Assembly (NCBI GenBank): GCA_031546985.1
Contig: JAVBJN010000007.1
Coordinates: 1-35,460 of the forward strand
Direction of reading: 5' to 3'
From: JAVBJN01 sp031546985
Lineage (GTDB): Bacteria; Bacteroidota; Bacteroidia; Chitinophagales; Chitinophagaceae
Length of the DNA stretch: 35,460 bases
Positions within the stretch are counted from its first letter, which is position 1; each line of letters opens with the position of its first letter. Positions 23,276 through 30,996 of the stretch are shown here, one piece after another. A program made the translations under genes and the position numbers. The notes under the pieces were generated by a model. The model had not been told where the DNA came from, did not search any database, and saw only the letters and a program-made list of their open reading frames with translations.

Positions 23276-23521
23276 ATGAATACCATTATCGTAAAAAAAG
23301 AAATAGAAGTTCCAGTAGGTGTCCTGATTGATGTTGCAGACCTGTTGCTGGAACATGATATAGAACACAAGGTCATCGCTACCGATTCCGACGAGGAAAC
23401 CATCACCCTTGAGATCAGCTATGAGAAAGAGCAACGGGACATTTTTCATGAAATTACCGACCTCATAGAAGACCATAGCGACAACGAGGACGATGAAGAA
23501 GAGGACGACGAAAACGATTAA
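23276..23521 (+). CDS. Small acidic protein, family of three (copy 2)
   Basis: An 81-residue, strongly acidic protein: 'VPVGVLIDVADLLLEHDIEHKVIATDSDEETITLEISYEKEQ' (pattern) then a tail of almost only Asp/Glu (14 of its last 16 residues are acidic or Asn). Related to the genes at 21996 and 24375. The acidic tail could mimic DNA or bind a basic partner, but that is inference. It lies 112 bp after the zinc-finger gene, on the same strand. Confidence 0.65.
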   Translation: MNTIIVKKEIEVPVGVLIDVADLLLEHDIEHKVIATDSDEETITLEISYEKEQRDIFHEITDLIEDHSDNEDDEEEDDEND

Positions 23522-23631
23522 TAATCTTCCTTTCATCAAGTGGGCAGCATACGGCATTGTTCTGTGCTGCCTACTATTCATTCATTGCCTATAATCATAA
23601 CTACAGATAACCATAAATAGAATACTGCAAC

Positions 23632-23856
23632 ATGATAAAAAGAGAAGAACTCATTGCACTGCGGGCAATAGCGATCTGCTATAAACCCTTCCTGAAAACG
23701 GAAGAAGCCCTTATTTACTGCGACCTGGGCAGGACACAATTTGCAAAGAAGTGCGAAGAATACCGGGTTTACAAAAACAGCAACGGCTATTACCGGAAAG
23801 AGGATATTGATAGAATGCTGTCTGGTGAAACGGTGGTTGTAAAAAAAGTGGCCTGA
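23632..23856 (+). CDS. Excisionase-like small DNA-binding protein
   Basis: A 74-residue protein. 'LKTEEALIYCDLGRTQFAKKCEEYRVYKNSNGYYRKEDIDRML' (pattern) has the two-helix plus wing layout of excisionase/MerR-type DNA-binding proteins, including the family-like ending 'YxRKEDIDRML'. It lies 0.7 kb upstream of the serine recombinase on the same strand, the usual place for a recombination directionality factor. So it is the best candidate for the protein that drives excision. Functional role inferred from context. Confidence 0.7.
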   Translation: MIKREELIALRAIAICYKPFLKTEEALIYCDLGRTQFAKKCEEYRVYKNSNGYYRKEDIDRMLSGETVVVKKVA

Positions 23857-23906
23857 ACCGGAAATAGCTTTTATTATTTATTGACAGAAACAACGAACAA
23901 TCAAGT

Positions 23907-24134
23907 ATGAAGCAGATACCATTAATCGCTAAACCTGCCAAATATAGCCCTGACTGGCTGCGGTCGTTTAAGGGCTGTGAGCATTACAATGACCAGGAGG
24001 CTACCGAAATCCTACAAAGTCTTAAAATACTGGCTAACATACTGGTAAAAAATGCTGCCGGCGCCAAGCAAAATATAGGACAATATGCTGCATCTTCGCA
24101 TAAAGAGTGCAACCCGCAAAAGCAGGCCGCATAA
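23907..24134 (+). CDS. Small protein of unknown function
   Basis: A 75-residue protein with 'SPDWLRSFKGCEHYNDQEATEILQSLKILANILVKN' (pattern), probably helical, and a Gln/Lys/Ala tail. It follows the excisionase-like gene by 50 bp, on the same strand, in a block leading to the recombinase. No family recognised. Confidence 0.5.
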   Translation: MKQIPLIAKPAKYSPDWLRSFKGCEHYNDQEATEILQSLKILANILVKNAAGAKQNIGQYAASSHKECNPQKQAA

Positions 24135-24300
24135 ACTGTCTGATAGCCTTTATCTGGTTTGCCAATCGCACAACGCCACCATATTTCCAAAATCGGGGAC
24201 TATGATTATGTACACCTGTCAACCCATTAGGAAAGCGGACATATAACCGGCTGATTAGTAATCATTTATTTCGGAAAGATTATTTTACAATTACAATACA

Positions 24301-24326
24301 TTGATAATCAATTATTTGTATTTTTG
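24301..24326 (+). promoter_or_regulatory. Candidate promoter for the recombinase operon
   Basis: TTG at 24301-24303 and TATTTTTG at 24319-24326, matching TAnnTTTG, with a 15-bp spacing that is shorter than usual. It is in a 240-bp noncoding gap and 48 bp before the ATG at 24375, which is followed by the recombinase. Confidence 0.5.
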
Positions 24327-24374
24327 TATTGGCAATTCCGCCGTATTATTTCATCCTAAAATTCTAATCAAAAA

Positions 24375-24575
24375 ATGGAAGACACTAAAGAGTTCTATGT
24401 ACACAAGGATCACGTTGTCGCATTTGTAGGCATCATGGAAAAACACGATTTGAGGTTCGGCAACATCTGCACCGACGGCGATGATTCTCTGATGATAACC
24501 GTATATTATGATACCCAAAGCAGTTCCGAAGTAGAGGGCATCGAAGAAATGGAAACACTCACCGAAAACGATTAA
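24375..24575 (+). CDS. Small acidic protein, family of three (copy 3)
   Basis: A 66-residue acidic protein: 'VHKDHVVAFVGIMEKHDLRFGNICTDGDDSLMITVYYDTQ' (pattern), related to the genes at 21996 and 23276, with an acidic tail 'EGIEEMETLTEND'. It precedes the recombinase by 14 bp, so they are probably cotranscribed. This close link suggests a role in controlling integration or excision, but no family function is known. Confidence 0.6.
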   Translation: MEDTKEFYVHKDHVVAFVGIMEKHDLRFGNICTDGDDSLMITVYYDTQSSSEVEGIEEMETLTEND

Positions 24576-24589
24576 CCCCAATAAGCAAC

Positions 24590-26311
24590 ATGAGCCATTT
24601 ATCAACATTTGCGCGGTTTGCCAAAGATAACCGCACCACGCCCCGAACTACTGAGATCAAGACCGCCGTTGTGTACACCCGTGTATCCAGCAAAGAGCAG
24701 GCAGATAAAAACCTGTCCCTCGATTTTCAGCGAAAGACGATTGAGGAACACGCCCGGCGAAATAATATGCAGGTCGCGGATTATTTCGGGGGAACCTACG
24801 AAAGTGCCAAGACAGACGGGCGTAAAGAGTTCCTGCGTATGCTGGATTACATTAAGAAGAACAAGGGTAAAATATCCCACATTCTTGTCTATATGCTCGA
24901 CCGTTTCAGCCGTACAGGGGGAGCCGCTATCAAGTTGGCAGCAGACCTGCGGGAGAAATTCGGGGTAGAAGTTTTTGCCGTAACGCAGCCTACGGATACT
25001 TCTAACCCAAGCGGCATTTTCCAACAGAACATTCAGTTTCTTTTCTCCCATTATGACAATGAGCTACGGAAGCAAAGGACGATTGCAGGGATGAAAGAGA
25101 AATTCAGGAGGGGCATCTGGATTGCCAAGCCGCCCATCGGTTTCGATGTCATTAGGATAAACGGCTTACGCCAGATCGTAATTAACAGCGTAGGCAAGAA
25201 GCTGAAGAAAGCCTTTATCTGGAAAAGTGAGGGTATGAAGAACGAGGCAATACTGGAGCGTTTACGGAGCATGGGCATTATCCTGAACAAGCAGCACCTG
25301 ACCAAGATTTTTAAGAACCCGTTTTATTGCGGCCTGTTAAGTCATAATATGCTGGAAGGTGAGTTGGTGGAAGGCACACATGAGCCGCTTATCTCCCGCG
25401 CCTTGTTCCTGAAAGTGAACGAAATTCACCAAAATAATTCAGGGTACGGGGTGTCACACAAAAGACAGCAGGATGAAGTACCGCTAAAGGTGTTTGTACG
25501 GTGCGAAGATTGCAATGAGCCTTTTACGGGTTATGTGGTACGGGCAAAAGGTTTGTGGTATTACAAATGCCGCACTAAAGGGTGCAAGTGTAACAAGAGT
25601 GCCAAAAAGATGCACGAAAAGTTCCTGTCCCTTTTGGAAGACTACCATATAAAAGAAGAACTGACAGCCCCGCTTTTCGCCCATTTTGAGGATGAGTGGC
25701 AACAGATCAATAAGGAAGGCTTTGAGTTGGATAAAAGCTACCGGAAGCAACTGGCAGAGGTGGAAAGCAAGATAGAAGGAATAGAGGAAAGCTACTACGT
25801 TTCTAAGGATATGAACCGGGAAACCTACGATAAGTTTCTGGCAAGGCTGAACAAAGAGCGGGAAATAATAGAGAAACAATTGTCACAATTGTCGGGAAGT
25901 ATTTCGAACCCTATGGAAACAATAGAAGGTGCATTGGGGCTTTCTGTAAGATTGGCTACAGAGTGGGATTCCAGCGATACCGACCGCAAGGAAAGGCTAC
26001 AAAAAATGATGTTTCCAGAGGGGATTACCTACAATAAGCAAAATGGCTCATTTCGAACTTTACGGGTAAATTCTATTTTTGAGCAAATTGCAAGCCTGAT
26101 AAGCATTTCAGGTACAAATGAAAAGCGACAAACTGGGGGTAAACCCGGTTTGTCGCCTTGTGTGCGACAGAGGAGATTCGAACTCCCACGCCCATTACAG
26201 GCGCTACCACCTCAAAGTAGTGCGTCTACCAGTTTCGCCACCGTCGCAACTAACCACTTGGGGAATGCAAAATTAATCCAATTATTTACAAACGCAAGTA
26301 CCAATTTTTAA
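24590..26311 (+). CDS. Large serine recombinase (integrase) with host-derived C-terminal tail
   Basis: A 573-codon frame. N-terminal resolvase domain 'AVVYTRVSSKEQADKN' with the catalytic-type Ser33, then 'QRKTIEEHARRNNMQV', 'ILVYMLDRFSRTGGAA' and the long helix. Then a recombinase domain, including 'RRGIWIAKPPIGFDV', and the zinc ribbon 'VRCEDCNEPF...YYKCRTKGCKC' (about residues 303-330). A coiled-coil region follows. The last 48 residues, from 26168, are encoded by the host side: antisense of tRNA-Leu(GAG) and its promoter. So the native protein in the free circle should differ after residue 526 (joined to 7289 it would read on 22 codons to a stop at 7356). It integrates the element at the tRNA 3' end. 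Confidence 0.9.
   Translation: MSHLSTFARFAKDNRTTPRTTEIKTAVVYTRVSSKEQADKNLSLDFQRKTIEEHARRNNMQVADYFGGTYESAKTDGRKEFLRMLDYIKKNKGKISHILVYMLDRFSRTGGAAIKLAADLREKFGVEVFAVTQPTDTSNPSGIFQQNIQFLFSHYDNELRKQRTIAGMKEKFRRGIWIAKPPIGFDVIRINGLRQIVINSVGKKLKKAFIWKSEGMKNEAILERLRSMGIILNKQHLTKIFKNPFYCGLLSHNMLEGELVEGTHEPLISRALFLKVNEIHQNNSGYGVSHKRQQDEVPLKVFVRCEDCNEPFTGYVVRAKGLWYYKCRTKGCKCNKSAKKMHEKFLSLLEDYHIKEELTAPLFAHFEDEWQQINKEGFELDKSYRKQLAEVESKIEGIEESYYVSKDMNRETYDKFLARLNKEREIIEKQLSQLSGSISNPMETIEGALGLSVRLATEWDSSDTDRKERLQKMMFPEGITYNKQNGSFRTLRVNSIFEQIASLISISGTNEKRQTGGKPGLSPCVRQRRFELPRPLQALPPQSSASTSFATVATNHLGNAKLIQLFTNASTNF
26121..26156 (-). terminator. Element-supplied replacement terminator for tRNA-Leu(GAG)
   Basis: GCGACAAAC...GTTTGTCGC stem at 26125-26156 (9 bp, with an inner GGG-CCC pairing), followed on the minus strand by TTTT. 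It is 7 bp past the tRNA 3' end, so it ends the tRNA transcript in the integrated state. It also lies inside the recombinase coding sequence. Confidence 0.7.
26161..26166. repeat. attR core, TGTGCG
   Basis: The right copy of the direct repeat at 7283-7288. On the minus strand it is CGCACA: the last four bases of tRNA-Leu(GAG) (through the discriminator A) plus CA. The tRNA is therefore intact on the host side and the insertion is at its 3' end. Confidence 0.6.
26163..26247 (-). tRNA. tRNA-Leu(GAG), element attachment site
   Basis: 85 bases without CCA, on the minus strand. The acceptor stem is GCGACGG paired with CTGTCGC (one G-T pair), followed by discriminator A. The D arm GGCGAAACTGGTAGACGC is typical of tRNA-Leu, the anticodon stem CTACT/GGTAG encloses TTGAGGT (anticodon GAG), a long class II variable arm follows, and the T arm is GGGAGTTCGAATCTCC. 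The 3' end was the target of the serine recombinase. The recombinase frame reads straight through it on the opposite strand. Confidence 0.95.
26268..26297 (-). promoter_or_regulatory. Promoter of tRNA-Leu(GAG)
   Basis: On the minus strand TTG (complement of CAA at 26295-26297), 19 bp, then TAATTTTG (complement of 26268-26275), a good match to TTTG-N19-TAnnTTTG, 20 bp before the mature tRNA 5' end. Its presence inside the extended recombinase frame shows that this part is host sequence. Confidence 0.65.
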
Positions 26312-26769
26312 ACTCCGGATTTCTGCATTTTTTCTCCGGCTGCAACGGGCATTTTCACCTCAATATTTGCGTTAATACGTAGCAACGCATTGATAAAACT
26401 TTCCTGCTCTTTTGGAGAAATAATAATGCTATCGTAGCGGTTGTAGAAAATCTCCAGCCGGTCTCCCGACCAGGCCGGCGCACTCATATTGACCCAACTG
26501 CGTGTAGCTTCGATACGGCGCACTGTAGTAAGGTCAACCGATTGGTTAAATAAAACACCGGATTTTACATGCAGTATCTTACCCTCTATTACATACCGGG
26601 TGGTGCGCATGGCATGCAGGGTAACAGCCCCTACTATTATGTTGATCAATGCCATCATCCAAAGCTGCTCTACCAGCATCAGCACAAATGTTCCGCCCAG
26701 CGTCAGGGCCATAATACCAACACAGCCCCAGCCAATTTTTGAAGTATAAACTTGTTTATTTGTATCCAT
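26308..26769 (-). CDS. PH-domain membrane protein (bacterial PH-like)
   Basis: A 153-residue protein. Two hydrophobic stretches at about residues 14-34 and 36-52 form the membrane part. Then a bacterial PH-like domain: 'RYVIEGKILHVKSGVLFNQSVDLTTVRRIEATRS' and 'WSGDRLEIFYNRYDSIIISPKEQESFINALLRIN' (patterns). Such proteins are common small envelope proteins of Bacteroidota; no reaction is known. It converges on the recombinase frame, with a stop overlapping that frame's stop by a few bases, an artefact of the host-derived tail. Confidence 0.8.
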   Translation of the reverse strand: MDTNKQVYTSKIGWGCVGIMALTLGGTFVLMLVEQLWMMALINIIVGAVTLHAMRTTRYVIEGKILHVKSGVLFNQSVDLTTVRRIEATRSWVNMSAPAWSGDRLEIFYNRYDSIIISPKEQESFINALLRINANIEVKMPVAAGEKMQKSGV

Positions 26770-26926
26770 ATTTCATCTCACCATTCAGATAAAGCATATT
26801 GCACATGCAACAAACCTAATCCCAGAAAGGTAGTAAAATCGTGCCTGATAAGCAATTTACGCGCAAAACAATCCCCCTCATTATCAGGCAACAGAAAAAA
26901 ATATATCTGGATTTTAGGCCCAACTC

Positions 26927-27066
26927 TTTTGAAATTTAAAAACCACCTGTATATTTGCACTCCCTGAAACACGGAACCTGTTGCCCAGATGGCGAAATTG
27001 GTAGACGCACTGTGTTCAGGTCGCAGCGCCCGCAAGGGTGTGCTGGTTCGAATCCAGTTCTGGGCA
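26927..27066 (+). repeat. Direct repeat, copy 1 (promoter plus tRNA-Leu)
   Basis: About 140 bp, from TTTTGAAAT upstream through the tRNA body, repeated at 35307-35445. The tRNA and the 35 bp before it (CTCCCTGAAACACGGAACCTGTT...) are identical in the two copies; the promoter regions differ by several bases. Confidence 0.85.
26928..26957 (+). promoter_or_regulatory. Promoter of tRNA-Leu(CAG), copy 1
   Basis: TTTG at 26928-26931, 18 bp, TATATTTG at 26950-26957: a clear Bacteroidota promoter, 25 bp before the tRNA 5' end. Confidence 0.75.
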
Positions 27067-27069
27067 CCA
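26983..27069 (+). tRNA. tRNA-Leu(CAG), copy 1
   Basis: Acceptor stem GCCCAGA/TCTGGGC with discriminator A and an encoded CCA (27067-27069). Leu-type D arm GGCGAAATTGGTAGACGC. Anticodon stem CTGTG/CGCAG enclosing TTCAGGT gives anticodon CAG. Long variable arm and T arm CTGGTTCGAATCCAG. The body is identical to the copy at 35362-35445. Confidence 0.95.
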
Positions 27070-27074
27070 CTACT

Positions 27075-27104
27075 AATCCTCAACGAAAGTTGGGGATTTT
27101 TTAG
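27075..27104 (+). terminator. Terminator of tRNA-Leu(CAG), copy 1
   Basis: AATCCTCAAC, GAAA loop, GTTGGGGATT (one G-T pair), then a T tract. Confidence 0.8.
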
Positions 27105-27531
27105 TTTAGTCATTTTCAGTTTCCCATTCCTTTTCGCCTTTCTTAACTCTTTTTCTGACTGAAGAAATGACTGAAAAAAAAGCCCTTCCCACAATGGCGA
27201 TACATAACTCCTACAGACTTGCCGGGAATCCTGACATATTTACTTAAACAGAATAAAGCCGTCTAAAAAGAAGGCATTATTCTTTCGTTACAAAAAAGAA
27301 AAAATTGCTATTTGAAATTAAACAGCCCGTACAGTTGTTTGTTTTTATTCATATATTACATACAAAAATTGGAAGAAGAACCCGTCTCTCACACTAAACC
27401 ATGTTTTCTATTAGAGTCATAGATGTTACAACAAAAGGTCTTTAATCCCCGACACCTTTATGTTGCAAAACAAAATCATATGTAGGCAGTTTTTAATGAT
27501 CACTTAAATGTTTCACTTAAAAATCAAGTAT
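27105..27531. other. 427-bp AT-rich noncoding region
   Basis: No convincing gene. The open frame on the minus strand at 26778-27194 is only the antisense of the tRNA and its surroundings. The rest is AT-rich and should contain the promoter of the alkylsulfatase, but no clear TTTG-N19-TAnnTTTG pair was found. Confidence 0.4.
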
Positions 27532-29526
27532 ATGAATAAAAATCATCGAATGAAAATGTTGTTTGTTCTTGTTGCAACGACATCCTGCTTATCATCCATT
27601 GCGCAAAATGCTACATTAAATAGCAACAAAAAAGAAGCCACTTCTTACACCCAACAGAAACAAAAGGAAATAACCAATTACCTGCCTTTCAACGATAAGA
27701 CAGATTATAACAATGCGCATCGGGGTTTTATTGCAACAATTCCGGAAGGTGAAATTAAAGATGACAAAGGCAATGTGGTGTATAGCATGAAACAATATGA
27801 CTTTATAAAAGGTGAGGCCCCTACTACAACCAACCCAAGCCTTTGGAGAGAGAGTGAAATAAACAGTATAAATGGGTTATTTAAAGTCACAAATGGCATT
27901 TATCAGATCCGTGGCTTTGACCTGGCTAATATGACTTTGATCGAGGGAAAAACAGGATGGATTATTATTGACCCATTATTGTCCCCGCCAACTGCCGCAG
28001 CCGGGCTCGCGTTAGCGAACGAAAAACTGGGCAAAAGAAAAGTATCGGCAATTATTCATACACATAGCCACATAGATCACTTTGGCGGAATCCGTGGAGT
28101 TGTAGACGAAGCAGATGTAAAAAGCGGCAAAGTCCCCATTTATGTACCTGAAGGCTACTTTGATGAAGCGATCAGCGAAAATGTAATGGGTGGTAATACG
28201 ATGGGCCGCAGAGCATCATACATGTATGGAAACCTATTGCCTAAAGACGCCAAAGGCACACTGGGCACAGGTCTTGGTCAAACCACATCAACAGGGCTGG
28301 CCGGAATACTGGAAGGCACAGATGTTATTAAAAAGCTTGATGGAGAAAGCAGGGTGATAGATGGAATAACTGTTGAATTCATTTACACTCCTGAGTCTGA
28401 AGCGCCCGCAGAAATGATGTTTTATTTCCCACAATTTAAATCATTTTGCCAGGCCGAAGACATTAGTCACACATTGCACAACCTTTATACTTTAAGAGGT
28501 GCAAAAGTTAGAAATGGGCAAAAATGGAGCGAGTACATCGACCTTGCCATTCAAAAATGGGGAAAGAATGTAACGTCTTCATTTGGATCACACCACTGGC
28601 CCACATGGGGCAATGATACTATTACTACTTATTGGGCAAGTCAAAGAGACCTTTATCGTTTCATACACGACCAAACTCTGAGATATGCAAACAATGGATA
28701 TACACCGGTAGAAATAGCCAACATGATTAAACTTCCCGAAAGTCTGGACAAAAAATTTGCAAACAGGGGTTATTATGGTTCAGTCAGCCATAATGTAAAG
28801 GCGCAATACGATCTTTATTTTGGCTGGTTTGATGGTAACCCGGCAAACCTTGATAAATTGCCTCCAGCGGAAGGTGGTAAAAAATATGTAGAATTTATGG
28901 GTGGGGCTGCCAGCTTACTTTCAAAAGCACAAAAATCGTATAACGATGGAGAATATCGTTGGGTAGCAGAAGTGGTGAATCATTTGGTTTATGCAGATCC
29001 TAAAAATAAAGATGCACGTAATTTACTGGCGGATGCCTACGAACAGTTGGGGTATCAGGCGGAATCAGGACCATGGAGAAACTTTTATCTATCAGGAGCT
29101 AAAGAGCTCCGCGAAGGTGTCAAAGTATTGCCATCACCGAATACAGCAGGCCCGGATATGGTTAGAGGCATGTCCACCAGTTTGTTTTTCAATTACTTTG
29201 CGATGAGATTCAAAGGCACTGAGCCAGCAGCCGCCGCTATGAAATACAACTTCAACATCACTATGCCGGACGTGAAAGAAAAAGTAGCGCTAATCGTTGA
29301 AAATGGCGTAATAAATCCTCGGGTGGGCAGCCATGTAACAGATGGTGTGACTGCATCAATTACCATGAACAGAAAGGACCTTGATAGAATAAGCTTGGGA
29401 GAAACTTCTTTTAAAGAGTTGATAGACAATGGGACCATTAAAATTAGCGGAGATAATACTGCTTTTAATAATTTGCTCGGAATGATCGACAAGTTTGATT
29501 TCTGGTTTAATATTATTGAGCCATAA
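27532..29526 (+). CDS. Secreted alkylsulfatase, metallo-beta-lactamase fold (SdsA1/BDS1-like)
   Basis: A 664-residue enzyme, expected to cleave alkyl sulfates such as dodecyl sulfate to alcohol and sulfate, at or outside the cell surface. Signal peptide about 1-25 (ATG at 27532; an ATG at 27508 would add eight residues). The metallo-beta-lactamase domain has the zinc motif 'THSHIDHFGG' (His178, His180, Asp182, His183), preceded by 'GWIIIDPLLSP'. 'GSHHWPTWG' is a further family signature. The C-terminal third has the alkylsulfatase dimerisation/SCP2-like regions ('YADPKNKDARNLLADAYEQLGYQAESGPWRNFYLSGAKELR', pattern). Length fits the family. The gene is more AT-rich than its neighbours, which suggests acquisition. 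It is terminated by a perfect palindrome. Confidence 0.9.
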   Translation: MNKNHRMKMLFVLVATTSCLSSIAQNATLNSNKKEATSYTQQKQKEITNYLPFNDKTDYNNAHRGFIATIPEGEIKDDKGNVVYSMKQYDFIKGEAPTTTNPSLWRESEINSINGLFKVTNGIYQIRGFDLANMTLIEGKTGWIIIDPLLSPPTAAAGLALANEKLGKRKVSAIIHTHSHIDHFGGIRGVVDEADVKSGKVPIYVPEGYFDEAISENVMGGNTMGRRASYMYGNLLPKDAKGTLGTGLGQTTSTGLAGILEGTDVIKKLDGESRVIDGITVEFIYTPESEAPAEMMFYFPQFKSFCQAEDISHTLHNLYTLRGAKVRNGQKWSEYIDLAIQKWGKNVTSSFGSHHWPTWGNDTITTYWASQRDLYRFIHDQTLRYANNGYTPVEIANMIKLPESLDKKFANRGYYGSVSHNVKAQYDLYFGWFDGNPANLDKLPPAEGGKKYVEFMGGAASLLSKAQKSYNDGEYRWVAEVVNHLVYADPKNKDARNLLADAYEQLGYQAESGPWRNFYLSGAKELREGVKVLPSPNTAGPDMVRGMSTSLFFNYFAMRFKGTEPAAAAMKYNFNITMPDVKEKVALIVENGVINPRVGSHVTDGVTASITMNRKDLDRISLGETSFKELIDNGTIKISGDNTAFNNLLGMIDKFDFWFNIIEP

Positions 29527-29552
29527 TTTTTTATCTACCGTTGCACTAACTA

Positions 29553-29594
29553 AAAAAACGAGGCTGTCTAACATGTTAGACAGCCTCGTTTTTT
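29553..29594. terminator. Bidirectional terminator between convergent genes
   Basis: A 42-bp perfect palindrome (29553-29573 / 29574-29594) with six A on one side and six T on the other, a strong terminator in both directions between the alkylsulfatase and the phospholipase gene. Confidence 0.92.
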
Positions 29595-29640
29595 GTCTCT
29601 GCGATGTATTAAAATTCAGCTTGCCTTACGGTTCTGTTTA

Positions 29641-30996
29641 CTAAAAATTAGCCGCGATAATATTGGCTATAATACCCGGCTGGGCCTCATCGACCATAAG
29701 CGCCCCTGCAGGAGGAGGGGTGCCCCACATGAGCAGGTTGGCTACCCAGGGATTGATCTTCTTTGCAGCATCGAGCGGGCGCAGGGCTATGGCCAGGCTG
29801 GTAAAATTAATGTTCCAGTCAGAGTCCCGGTCAAACATCTTATCGAGTGTAGGTTTAATGAAATCGTCAAACTTTTCGGAGAGGCCTACTTTTTCATACT
29901 TGTCCTGCACATATACCTTGAGCCCGGTAAACGGACTGGGATTGGCGTAATCCTTGGTATTGTCCGGCCAGTCCATGCGGTGCTCCTTAAACGGATGAGC
30001 CGGGTCGTTATGCGGGGCCGGGGCATAATACCGTGCAATGAAGAAGATCTTCCCTTTCGCGTTTTCCAGCGTTGGAATGGTATCGGGCAGGTACACATGC
30101 GGAAAAACAGTGGGGCAGTTGGTCTTGAGGTAATCAAACAAACGGTCCGAAAATCCGGTGGGCACTTCGGCCGTAATCTGCAAAAAGAAAAATTCATCCG
30201 CATGACTGGCAAGATGGTCCAATACAGCGTCTACCACGTACTTCAACGTAATATCAGAAGAGGTGTTGTGGTAAATATTCCAGTTTTTATCTACCCGCAG
30301 GTCAAAGTAACGAACACCCATAGCCGCCTGCTCCGGTATGGTATAGTATTGCGTGCGGTACCATGCCTGGTTTTTCTCCGTGCCCGAATCGTGTGTGCCG
30401 GGAATAAACACCCGGTCCAGCGTATCTGTTTTCCGGCTGGTAGCCGCCAGGTTTCTAACCCAATCGCGACCACTCAGGTGATCCATCTTTATAAACTTCC
30501 AGAGCATCCGGAACGAACCGGAAGGTATATCGCCGTATACTTTTACTTCGTTCTGTGTAGGCGGTGTAATGCTCCATACCTGTATATCGGTAGTGGGCCC
30601 CAGGTAGCCACCTTCGCACTCTACATGCTTGTTGTCAAACTCCAGGGTGTAATAAGCGCCCAATTTTTTTACAATAAACTGGTTTTTCTCTTCTTTCCAC
30701 TTCGTTAGCGTCAGTTTACCTTTACCGTCTACCGTAACGCCGTACCACTCCCCGCCAGGGTCGCTCATTTTTACATATTTCAGGCGGTATTTGTCCTGCT
30801 CGTTGGTAGCCAGTAAATGGAAACCCCAATCCGGGTTGGTATACCCGCTGATGGCGTCGGTCTCATAGGGTTGCAGCTTTACGATACCCTCTTTCTGCGG
30901 ATCGCGGCCGCCCATCCAGCAGCATTTCCTCCCGTCGCCGGTTTGTTCATATTGTGAGGGAAAGATCTGAAAATCGATCATCGTTAAATTACTCAT
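29641..30996 (-). CDS. PI-PLC-type phospholipase with N-terminal beta-trefoil-like domain
   Basis: A 451-residue protein. The C-terminal two-thirds is a phosphatidylinositol-specific phospholipase C X domain: 'DRVFIPGTHDSGT' with catalytic-type His202, then 'GVRYFDLRVDKNWNIYHNTSSD' with His243, the two-histidine arrangement of the family. Residues about 50-150 ('DWGFHLLATNEQDKYRLKYVKM', 'YYTLEFDNKHVECEGGYLG') look like a fascin/beta-trefoil-type binding unit. No cleavable signal peptide is evident at the N-terminus, which is odd for a family that is usually secreted; a non-classical route or a cytoplasmic role is possible. Substrate lipid not known. It converges on the alkylsulfatase and diverges from the fusion gene at 31314. 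Confidence 0.85.
   Translation of the reverse strand: MSNLTMIDFQIFPSQYEQTGDGRKCCWMGGRDPQKEGIVKLQPYETDAISGYTNPDWGFHLLATNEQDKYRLKYVKMSDPGGEWYGVTVDGKGKLTLTKWKEEKNQFIVKKLGAYYTLEFDNKHVECEGGYLGPTTDIQVWSITPPTQNEVKVYGDIPSGSFRMLWKFIKMDHLSGRDWVRNLAATSRKTDTLDRVFIPGTHDSGTEKNQAWYRTQYYTIPEQAAMGVRYFDLRVDKNWNIYHNTSSDITLKYVVDAVLDHLASHADEFFFLQITAEVPTGFSDRLFDYLKTNCPTVFPHVYLPDTIPTLENAKGKIFFIARYYAPAPHNDPAHPFKEHRMDWPDNTKDYANPSPFTGLKVYVQDKYEKVGLSEKFDDFIKPTLDKMFDRDSDWNINFTSLAIALRPLDAAKKINPWVANLLMWGTPPPAGALMVDEAQPGIIANIIAANF

Larger units (their letters stand above)
7283..26166. mobile_element. Integrative element of about 18.9 kb in tRNA-Leu(GAG), serine-recombinase type
   Basis: The element is bounded by the TGTGCG repeats and carries a large serine recombinase next to its right end, an excisionase-like gene and several XRE regulators. 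Its cargo is a secreted toxin-like locus, a HEPN/XRE operon and many small accessory genes. It is visibly more AT-rich than the flanks. No relaxase, coupling protein, VirB/Tra or phage structural gene was seen, so any transfer would need a helper. Gene families such as DUF4248 are typical of Bacteroidota mobile elements. Confidence 0.75.

Noticed and set aside
7283..26166. Conjugative transposon or prophage
   Set aside because: No relaxase, coupling protein, conjugation, capsid, terminase or tail genes were seen.
26778..27194. 138-codon minus-strand frame across tRNA-Leu(CAG)
   Set aside because: It is only the antisense of the tRNA and flanks, giving the well-known spurious 'WIRTSTPLRALRPEHSASTNFA' type sequence.
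29593..30708. 371-codon plus-strand frame
   Set aside because: It lies opposite the phospholipase gene, has no domain character, and starts inside the terminator palindrome.
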